DNA from: Bacteroidota bacterium
GTDB lineage: Bacteria > Bacteroidota > Bacteroidia > Chitinophagales > Chitinophagaceae
Reading direction: 5' to 3'
DNA: 35,590 nt
Assembly: GCA_013287475.1 (NCBI GenBank)
Contig: JABDDT010000030.1
Coordinates: forward strand, 1-35,590
Translations under genes and position numbers: made by a program
The notes under the pieces: generated by a model
Told to the model about the DNA's origin: nothing
Seen by the model: only the letters and a program-made list of their open reading frames with translations
The model's database searches: none
Shown: positions 25,737 to 31,813 of the stretch, one piece after another
Layout of the letters: each line of letters begins with the position of its first letter
How positions within the stretch are numbered: the first letter of the stretch is position 1

Positions 25737-27143
25737 TTAGTTAAGAACGCTATTCTCCTTCACAATTTCAAGTCCGTCGATTTTTTTGATTTCATCCCAA
25801 CCGCCGACAATATTATGCAGGTTATGAATACCCTGGCGCTTGAAGAGTGAGCACGCAATGATGCTTCGGTAGCCGCCGGCGCAGTGAATATAAATATTAT
25901 CGGTATCGTCGAATTCGGCCATGGTGCCGGGATCAGTCAGTGTTTCTAATGGAATATTTCTGGAAGCGGGAACATGTCCGTCGGCGAATTCAGTTTCTCT
26001 GCGTACATCCACAACTTTTAGTTTTGGATCGAAAGGAAGATCCATTGCAAATTCATCCGCATCAATATTCACGATTAGATCAATGGGTTCTCCGGATTTT
26101 TTCCATGTTTCAAATCCTCCCTGCAGGTAACCCTTCATCAATGCAAATCCAACGCGGGCAAGTCTCACCACAGTTTCTTTTTCTTTTCCCGGATCCGTTA
26201 CAAGTACAAATGGTTTATCGAATGGAAGAAGACTTCCTGCCCATTCCGCAAATCGTCCGTCGAGACCAATACTGATGGAGCCGGGAACATATCCTCCAGA
26301 GAATTCTAATGAAGGACGCGTATCGAGAATAATTGTATCGTCGTCTTTAATGAGTGATTTAAATGTTTCTATATTCAAAGGCTTCAATCCGATTTCCATT
26401 ACTTCATCCAGGCTTTCATATCCTTCTTTATTGATGCGCGCATTTACAGCGAAATATTGCGGCGGTGTATTGAGTCCCTCCGTAACGGCTTTTATAAATT
26501 CTTCTTTAGATGTTGCGAGCAATGCATAGTTTGATTTTCTTTCTTCACCCAGGGTACTGTAAGTGTCGGGGCCAATATTTTTTCCACAGCTGCTGCCTGC
26601 ACCATGGGCCGGATAAATAATTACTTCATCGGGAAGCGGGCTGATTTTTTTCTGCAGCGAATCAAATAACATAGATGCCAGTTCTTCCTGACTCAGATTC
26701 CCGCTGCTGAGATCCGGTCGGCCGACATCACCCACAAAAAGCGTATCACCGGTAAAAATCGCATAAGGTGCGCCGTTAGCATCACGTAAAAGGTAACAGG
26801 AAGATTCGATGGTATGTCCGGGTGTATGCAGCACTTCGATCGTCAGTTTTCCCAGCTTGAAAATTTCTCCGTCTTTGGCCCGGTAGATGGGGAAAGAAGT
26901 TTCCGTCTCAGGACCGTAAACGATCGGTGCACCGGAAGCCTGGGCGAGGTCGAGGTGACCGCTCACAAAATCAGCATGAAAATGGGTCTCGAAGATATAT
27001 TTGATGCTGGCTTTTCTTTCTTTGGCCAGTACCAGGTACTCCTCGATATCACGCAACGGGTCTATGATCGCCGCTTCGCCTTCACTTTCAATATAATAGG
27101 CCGCTTCACTGAGGCAGCCGGTATATAGTTGTCGGATATACAT
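25737..27143 (-). CDS. MBL-fold persulfide dioxygenase-like protein with two rhodanese domains
   Basis: 468 residues from the ATG at 27143, which has AAAGGA just upstream; the six-codon extension starts with TTG and would swallow that site. The N-terminal metallo-beta-lactamase domain has THFHADFVSGH at 53-63, HTPGHT and the FTGDTLFVGDVGRPD stretch typical of ETHE1/CstB-type persulfide dioxygenases. Two rhodanese domains follow: the first lacks the active Cys (LVTDPGK at that position), the second has HCAGGYRS with Cys421. It probably oxidises or transfers persulfide sulfur. An ArsR-type regulator lies directly upstream on the same strand. Confidence 0.87.
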   Translation of the reverse strand: MYIRQLYTGCLSEAAYYIESEGEAAIIDPLRDIEEYLVLAKERKASIKYIFETHFHADFVSGHLDLAQASGAPIVYGPETETSFPIYRAKDGEIFKLGKLTIEVLHTPGHTIESSCYLLRDANGAPYAIFTGDTLFVGDVGRPDLSSGNLSQEELASMLFDSLQKKISPLPDEVIIYPAHGAGSSCGKNIGPDTYSTLGEERKSNYALLATSKEEFIKAVTEGLNTPPQYFAVNARINKEGYESLDEVMEIGLKPLNIETFKSLIKDDDTIILDTRPSLEFSGGYVPGSISIGLDGRFAEWAGSLLPFDKPFVLVTDPGKEKETVVRLARVGFALMKGYLQGGFETWKKSGEPIDLIVNIDADEFAMDLPFDPKLKVVDVRRETEFADGHVPASRNIPLETLTDPGTMAEFDDTDNIYIHCAGGYRSIIACSLFKRQGIHNLHNIVGGWDEIKKIDGLEIVKENSVLN

Positions 27144-27158
27144 TTCTTGTCCTTTGTG

Positions 27159-27166
27159 CAAATTTA
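27159..27166 (-). promoter_or_regulatory. possible -7 box of the MBL/rhodanese gene
   Basis: TAAATTTG on the minus strand (27166-27159) fits TAnnTTTG, 15 bases before the ATG. No TTG is at the -33 distance; that space is taken up by the start of the AAGCCTAAAGC word array, so the match is partial. Confidence 0.35.
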
Positions 27167-27170
27167 CTTC

Positions 27171-27446
27171 TTAAAGCCTAAAGCTTAAAGCCTAAAGCCT
27201 AAAACTAATACAGGCCTAAAGCCTAAACAAGCTTAAAGCCTAAAGCTTAAAGCTCAAAGCCTAAAACTTCTTTTTAGATTCAAAACAATAAACTGTATTG
27301 GTTTTGGGCTTTCGGCTTTGGGCTTTAGGCTTAAAAAAGTTTTGGGCTTTCGGCTTTGGGCTTTAGGCTTAAAAAAGTTTTGGGCTTTCGGCTTTGGGCT
27401 TTAGGCTTAAAAAAGTTTTGGGCTTTAGGCCTTGGGCTTTAAGCTC
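27171..27446. repeat. mirror-image AAGCCTAAAGC word arrays with 38-bp tandem units
   Basis: Words of AAGCCTAAAGC type fill 27171-27266. After a 34-base spacer the complementary words follow from 27301 to 27446. The second half contains three exact 38-bp units (27301, 27339, 27377) and a degenerate fourth (27415). Because the halves are complementary, the region can fold into a long hairpin. It occupies the whole space between the ArsR gene and the MBL/rhodanese gene. Confidence 0.85.
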
Positions 27447-27494
27447 ATCTGTTGCTAACTTGAAAACCTTCGGTTTTCAAGTTAGCAACAGATG
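27446..27494. terminator. perfect 23-bp hairpin at the end of the ArsR gene
   Basis: Arms 27446-27468 and 27472-27494 are fully complementary around a three-base loop TTC. The right arm is the last five codons and stop of the ArsR gene; the left arm is its mirror copy just downstream. This would act as a transcript end or RNA-stabilising stem, though no T-run follows on either strand. Confidence 0.6.
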
Positions 27495-27827
27495 CACTGT
27501 TTTCATAATATCACCAATTCTTTCGGGGTTGATGGTGTAATGGATGAATTTTCCGTCCCGTTCGGTTTTGACGATACCCGCCCGGCGGAGGATGGCCAGG
27601 TGCTGGGAGGCGACGGACTGCTCCAGTCGTAGGTGAATATATAACTCAGTGACCGTCAGTTTTTTATGTTCATCTAAAATTCTTACGATCTGCTGCCGCA
27701 GCTTGTGATTCAAAGCCCGCAGGATCATGGCGGCCTTCTTAAGATTAATAAAATCTACTTTTACGGCAGTGTCTTCCCCATCCTGGGCATTCAGGATCAT
27801 CCAATAGTTGCTGCTTGTACCGCTCAT
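27477..27827 (-). CDS. ArsR family winged-helix regulator
   Basis: 116-residue winged-helix repressor. The HTH lies at about 57-90 (LTVTELYIHLRLEQSVASQH, then LAILRRAGIVKTERDGKFIHY), a standard ArsR helix-turn-helix and wing. It contains no cysteine at all, so it cannot sense metals or sulfide through the Cys pairs used by ArsR, CzrA-like or BigR/SqrR proteins. It lies upstream of the MBL/rhodanese gene on the same strand, as BigR does with its dioxygenase, so that gene is the likely target. The signal it senses is unclear. Confidence 0.85.
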   Translation of the reverse strand: MSGTSSNYWMILNAQDGEDTAVKVDFINLKKAAMILRALNHKLRQQIVRILDEHKKLTVTELYIHLRLEQSVASQHLAILRRAGIVKTERDGKFIHYTINPERIGDIMKTVHLLLT

Positions 27828-27932
27828 ACAGTTCAGAAGGTTGAAGGTTCAAAAAAAATATCTGTATTGGATTCTATCAAATCTCTTATAACAAGCAGAG
27901 TTTCCAAAGAATTCGTAATATAGAATATTTTC

Positions 27933-28703
27933 TCAATAAGTGAAGAATTCTTTCAAATAAATTGGTTCAGAATAAACCAAATCAGCCCAGTTACCGGAGG
28001 TGAAATCAAGGTAAGCAAGTGTAGCAAAAGCCTGTATTATACCGGGTTGTGGCTCAAAAATGGCTGAAGGAGATGTTGTCATTTTTTTCCATTTTTCTGC
28101 CCCGGATCCAAAAAAAATGATCGCATTTTCAGCAAGGGGTATTTCAAATGCATTTTTATCTAATATCAGGGCTTGGGGAGGCAGGAGCTCTGTTAGATCG
28201 TTGGCGGTTGGCGGTTGGCGGTTGGCCGTTGAATTTTGGTTGGCAGATGGCGGTTGGCGGTTGGCCGTTGAATTTTGGTTGGCAGATGGCGGTTGGCGGT
28301 TGACGGTTGACGGCTGGTAAAGAGCAGTAAAAACCTCGTCCCTTCTGGCGTCGATCATCGGGCAGATCAGGACCTTCTTTTTCTCTGCGACGGATCTCAT
28401 GGATTCGGCCATCACCTTCAGTGTATTTAGTGTAATCAGCGGGATATGCAGCGCATAACAAAATCCCTTGGCCGCTGCCATCCCTACCCGCAGGCCGGTA
28501 TAAGATCCGGGTCCTGCGATAACAGCTATAGCTTTCAACTCCGCCAGCGAAATATCCGCTTCTGCCAGCATCCGCCCGATTGCAGTATGCAGCCAGGATG
28601 CATGTTCTTTTGAAATGCTGTTTTCTTCCGAAAACAAAACTTTTCCCTCTTTAGAGAGAGCGATTGATGCTTTTTCTTGCGAAGTATCTATTAATAGTAA
28701 CAT
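27933..28703 (-). CDS. tsaB: tRNA t6A synthesis protein TsaB with in-frame repeat insertion
   Basis: TsaB, partner of TsaD and TsaE in making threonylcarbamoyl-adenosine at tRNA position 37. LLLIDTSQEKASIAL opens the ASKHA fold, HASWLHTAIGRML and GPGSYTGLRVGMAAAKG are diagnostic, and DARRDEVFTALY follows. Length is 256, against about 220 usual. The excess is an insertion of about 39 residues (about 130-168) of TANRQPPSANQNS repeats between DEVFTALY and DLTELLPP, written in the GTTGGC word array. The reading frame stays open across it. The loop lies on the surface after a beta-strand in TsaB structures, so the protein may tolerate it. Confidence 0.9.
   Translation of the reverse strand: MLLLIDTSQEKASIALSKEGKVLFSEENSISKEHASWLHTAIGRMLAEADISLAELKAIAVIAGPGSYTGLRVGMAAAKGFCYALHIPLITLNTLKVMAESMRSVAEKKKVLICPMIDARRDEVFTALYQPSTVNRQPPSANQNSTANRQPPSANQNSTANRQPPTANDLTELLPPQALILDKNAFEIPLAENAIIFFGSGAEKWKKMTTSPSAIFEPQPGIIQAFATLAYLDFTSGNWADLVYSEPIYLKEFFTY
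28200..28317. repeat. GTTGGC word array inside tsaB
   Basis: About 118 bases of GTTGGC/GGTTGGCG words, including two tandem 39-bp units (GAATTTTGGTTGGCAGATGG starts at 28231 and again at 28270). The unit is 13 codons, so copy-number change in this part keeps the frame. On the coding strand it reads TANRQPPSANQNS. Confidence 0.85.
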
Positions 28704-28710
28704 ATTGTTT

Positions 28711-28740
28711 CGTTGGCCGTTGGCCGTTGACCGTTGGCCG
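28711..28740. repeat. GTTGGC word array upstream of tsaB
   Basis: Thirty bases of GTTGGCCGTTGGCCGTTGAC words begin eight bases before the tsaB ATG. Same family and orientation as the array inside the gene. The rest of the gap to 28802 is A/T-rich with CATTTTTC/CCCATTTAATTT words and no gene. Confidence 0.75.
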
Positions 28741-28802
28741 AATTAATTTGCAAATTTTCACATTATCATTCCCCCATTTAATTTCCCCATCCCTTCATTT
28801 TT

Positions 28803-29426
28803 CTACATTCCCGAATTTGGCACATTAATCAGCGTTTGAGCTAATTCATAGGCTGGATTACCAATTGAAAGTTTCAAAAGCAACTCCGAAACTCTCCAAA
28901 GTCCTATCTTCTCTCCCCATTCAAAAGGACCGAAGGGATATCCTGTTCCGAGTTTCATTGCGATATCAATTTCTTCTTTTGTACTGGTGCCGGCTTCTAA
29001 AGTAAAATAAGCTTCATTGATGATCATAGATACAATGCGCGCGGAAACAAATCCTGGTTCATCTTTTACAAATAATATCTGATCCCGAAACAAGGCACCC
29101 GCGACAGACTGACTTTCATTATTCGCTGCGGCTTCCAAATATTTTCCTTTCAGAAATCCAGGCCAGCCGTTGAACCGGATAAAATCAGGATGGATATCAT
29201 TTAGTGTTTCGGTTACTGCATTTATCAATATGGGTCTGGGCAGCAGCTTCGTGAGCTTCTCTATTTTTTCTGCCGAAGGCGCAAATCCAAAATCAATATA
29301 TGCATCAGCCGTATGATGCAGCCACAGGGAAATATTTTCAGAAAACACGACTTCATGTTTTTGAAAAAAAGCTGAAGCGGCGATCTCTTTCTTCTGCGTA
29401 TCGCTGGCAAGAACGGCGAGTATCAT
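28803..29426 (-). CDS. 3-hydroxyacyl-CoA dehydrogenase-like protein, C-terminal domain
   Basis: 207 residues. The second half (about 112-200) is a 3-hydroxyacyl-CoA dehydrogenase C-terminal domain: DEPGFVSARIVSMIINEA, then EEIDIAMKLGTGYPFGPFEW. The first half should be a Rossmann NAD domain but lacks a GxGxxG motif and is only about 105 residues long. It may be a divergent pseudo-enzyme or a structural protein; relatives like this occur next to PheS in Bacteroidota. It starts 11 bases after the PheS stop. Confidence 0.7.
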   Translation of the reverse strand: MILAVLASDTQKKEIAASAFFQKHEVVFSENISLWLHHTADAYIDFGFAPSAEKIEKLTKLLPRPILINAVTETLNDIHPDFIRFNGWPGFLKGKYLEAAANNESQSVAGALFRDQILFVKDEPGFVSARIVSMIINEAYFTLEAGTSTKEEIDIAMKLGTGYPFGPFEWGEKIGLWRVSELLLKLSIGNPAYELAQTLINVPNSGM

Positions 29427-29437
29427 GGTTCCGTTCT

Positions 29438-30466
29438 TTAGGTGGCTGAAACGAATTGTCTTAGGAAACGCAGATCATTTTGAGAATACAGCCTCAAATC
29501 GTTGACGCGGTATTTCAGCTGACAGATCCTTTCCATTCCCATGCCGAATGCGAAGCCGGTATATTTATTGGGATCGATATTGAAATTCTGCAATACTTTC
29601 GGATGCACCATGCCGCTTCCGAGGATCTCGACCCATCCCGTATGTTTGCACACATTACATCCGCTGCCGCCGCAGATCAGGCAGGTGATATCCATCTCGG
29701 CACTGGGTTCGGTAAAAGGAAAATATGAAGGGCGAAAACGGATCTTCACTGTTTTGCCAAACATCTCCTGTACGAAAAAATAAAGCGTCTGCTTCAGATC
29801 CGCGAAAGAAACATTTTCATCCACATATAATCCTTCACACTGGTTAAAAAAATTATGTGCCCGCGCACTGGTGGTTTCATTTCTATACACCCTGCCCGGG
29901 CAAATAATCCGGATGGGTGGTTTTTGTTTTTCCATAACCCGCGCCTGAACGTTGCTGGTATGTGTTCGCAGCAGCCAGTCAGGATTCCTGTTAACATAAA
30001 ATGTATCCTGCATATCCCGCGCCGGATGATCCTCGGGCAGGTTGAGCGAAGTGAAATTATGCCAGTCGTCTTCGATCTCCGGTCCCTCTGCTACTGAAAA
30101 TCCGAGTCGCCCGAAGATTTGAATAATGCGGTTTCTCACCAGGCTGATGGGATGTCTTGTTCCCACGGGGATGGGGTCGCCGGGAAGGGACCAATCTTTA
30201 TCGTTGGCGGTTGACGGTTGACGGTTGGCGGTATCTTTTAAAGTTTCATACTTTGATTCCGCGAGCTGTTTGAATTCATTCAGGATTTGACCGAATTCTT
30301 TTTTCTTTTCGGCAGGAACATTCTTTATTTCCTGGAAAAGATTTTTTACAATGCCCTTGGTTCCGAGAAAACGAATGCGGTATGTTTCCGCGGCATCAGC
30401 GCCATCGGGTTCAGTGCCAAGGATTTCCTTGCGATAGGTGTCCAGTTTTTCCAGTAATTCTTCCAT
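29438..30466 (-). CDS. pheS: phenylalanyl-tRNA synthetase alpha subunit with in-frame repeat insertion
   Basis: PheS, 342 residues from the ATG at 30466 (an 18-codon upstream extension is open but runs into the promoter region of the divergent gene). The N-terminal coiled-coil arm covers about 1-78, then the class II core: HPISLVRNRIIQIF, GPEIEDDWHNF, RVYRNETTSARAHNFFNQCE (motif 2) and GFAFGMGMERICQLKY (motif 3). Between the arm and the usual LPG start of the core is TANRQPSTAN, from a 31-base GTTGGC array. It charges tRNA-Phe with PheT, which is not in this window. Confidence 0.95.
   Translation of the reverse strand: MEELLEKLDTYRKEILGTEPDGADAAETYRIRFLGTKGIVKNLFQEIKNVPAEKKKEFGQILNEFKQLAESKYETLKDTANRQPSTANDKDWSLPGDPIPVGTRHPISLVRNRIIQIFGRLGFSVAEGPEIEDDWHNFTSLNLPEDHPARDMQDTFYVNRNPDWLLRTHTSNVQARVMEKQKPPIRIICPGRVYRNETTSARAHNFFNQCEGLYVDENVSFADLKQTLYFFVQEMFGKTVKIRFRPSYFPFTEPSAEMDITCLICGGSGCNVCKHTGWVEILGSGMVHPKVLQNFNIDPNKYTGFAFGMGMERICQLKYRVNDLRLYSQNDLRFLRQFVSAT
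30202..30232. repeat. GTTGGC word array inside pheS
   Basis: 31 bases, CGTTGGCGGTTGACGGTTG and so on, in the linker between the N-terminal arm and the catalytic core. Read in the gene it gives TANRQPSTAN, the same frame as in tsaB. Confidence 0.8.
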
Positions 30467-30470
30467 GCCG

Positions 30471-30478
30471 CAAAGATA
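30471..30478 (-). promoter_or_regulatory. possible -7 box of pheS
   Basis: TATCTTTG on the minus strand (30478-30471) fits TAnnTTTG and lies four bases before the pheS ATG, which would give a nearly leaderless transcript. No TTTG sits at the normal -33 distance. On the other strand TAAGTTTG (30495-30502) could serve the divergent ureohydrolase gene. Confidence 0.4.
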
Positions 30479-30518
30479 AAAGGAAAAACAAGTGTAAGTT
30501 TGTTTCAAATCGTGGTAC

Positions 30519-31652
30519 ATGTTGTACAGTCTGCATATCCTTGACTACCTCGACCCGGTAAATACCCGGGAGATTTCCAACGACGAAGAATATAAAGATG
30601 GTCAGGTTGGAAAATTAATCCAGGTTTATGAAGAAGAATTCCCCGACCTGCTCCAGTCCGACCTGATACTGATCGGCTGCCGTGAAGAAAGAGGTACCCG
30701 CCGTACAAGAGCCCTTCTCAGTGGACCGGATACTATTCGTCGCCAGTTTTACCAGCTCTATCACTGGCACAGCGAAATCAGGATCGCGGATATTGGAAAT
30801 ATCAAGACCGGTTCCACACTGACCGACACGTATGCTGCACTTCGAAGTGTAATGAATGAACTCATCGGTCTGGGCAAAACTATCATCATTCTGGGCGGTT
30901 CGCACGACCTGACCCTGGCACAATACCAGAGTTATGCGAGCCGTAAAAAGCTGATAGAAGTTACCTGTGTGGATGCGCTGATCGATATCAATATCGATTC
31001 AACCCTAAAGAGCGAAAATTTCCTGATGGAGCTGCTGACGGATGAACCGAATTTCATTTCCCATTATAATCATATCGGCTTCCAGAGTTTCTATGTACAT
31101 CCCAGAATGCTAGAAACGATGGACAAGCTCCGTTTCGATTGTTTCCGTGTGGGAAAGGTGAAGGAAGTCATTGAAGAGATGGAACCCGTGCTTCGCAATT
31201 CCAATATGCTGAGTTTTGATGTATGTGCTATCGCCCATGCCTATGCGCCATCTAATTTTTTATCACCCAACGGACTCTCAGGCGAAGAAGCCTGTGCCTT
31301 ATTGCGATATGCCGGACTGAGTCCCAATATCAGCAGCATCGGCATCTACGGATATATTCCCGAAAATGACATGCATGAGCTGACAGCGAAACAGATCGCA
31401 CAGATGCTCTGGTATGCGGTGGATGGTCGGAATAAAGGACTTCGTGAAGCCAGCCTGAACGACAAAGAATATTTCGTGGAATATCATACTGCTTTCGCCG
31501 AAGTGCAGACGGTATTTCTGCAGAGCAAAAAAACCAACCGCTGGTGGATGCAGCTGCCCGACCAGAAATATATCGCCTGCTCTTACCAGGATTATCTCCA
31601 GGCAAGCAGCAATGAAGTGCCGGAACGGTGGCTTCGTGCTCAGGAACGATAG
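30519..31652 (+). CDS. formimidoylglutamase-like ureohydrolase
   Basis: Arginase/agmatinase fold protein, 377 residues, of the type usually labelled formimidoylglutamase in Bacteroidota. GGSHDLTLAQYQSY corresponds to the GGDHS metal loop, VDALIDINID to DAHxD, and SFDVCAIAHAYAP to SFDxDxxDP. Two of the six manganese ligands are therefore changed (His to Leu in the second, Asp to Cys in the third), so either the metal site is altered or activity differs. Divergent from pheS with 52 bases between starts; an ATG start at 30519. Confidence 0.78.
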   Translation: MLYSLHILDYLDPVNTREISNDEEYKDGQVGKLIQVYEEEFPDLLQSDLILIGCREERGTRRTRALLSGPDTIRRQFYQLYHWHSEIRIADIGNIKTGSTLTDTYAALRSVMNELIGLGKTIIILGGSHDLTLAQYQSYASRKKLIEVTCVDALIDINIDSTLKSENFLMELLTDEPNFISHYNHIGFQSFYVHPRMLETMDKLRFDCFRVGKVKEVIEEMEPVLRNSNMLSFDVCAIAHAYAPSNFLSPNGLSGEEACALLRYAGLSPNISSIGIYGYIPENDMHELTAKQIAQMLWYAVDGRNKGLREASLNDKEYFVEYHTAFAEVQTVFLQSKKTNRWWMQLPDQKYIACSYQDYLQASSNEVPERWLRAQER

Positions 31653-31740
31653 GCTCAAGGCGTAAAGCGCAAGGCTTAAGGCCTGATTAATGTGGTGAAT
31701 GTGGATATGCATCGCCCGCCGAAGCTTTAGCGAAGGCGGG
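31653..31740. repeat. AAGGCGTAAAGC words and a GC-rich hairpin
   Basis: Words of GCTCAAGGCGTAAAGC type run from the ureohydrolase stop to about 31685. A CCCGCC/GGCGGG hairpin with internal GAAGCTTTAGCGAA occupies 31715-31740; similar strings recur across many bacterial genomes as dispersed palindromes. No T-run follows. Confidence 0.5.
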
Positions 31741-31813
31741 TATTAAATGAGGGAAGGTGAAAGTTGAATGTAAAATGTTTCGCTCTCTCTCTCTGAATAA
31801 AAAATAAATTCAT

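Noticed and set aside
27301-27446. Regular 38-bp repeats resembling a CRISPR array
   Set aside because: The units are contiguous, with no unique spacers between them, and no cas genes are present.
31299-31712. Minus-strand frame of 137 codons with a hydrophobic start
   Set aside because: It lies across the end of the ureohydrolase gene and its start is made of word repeats, so it is a shadow.
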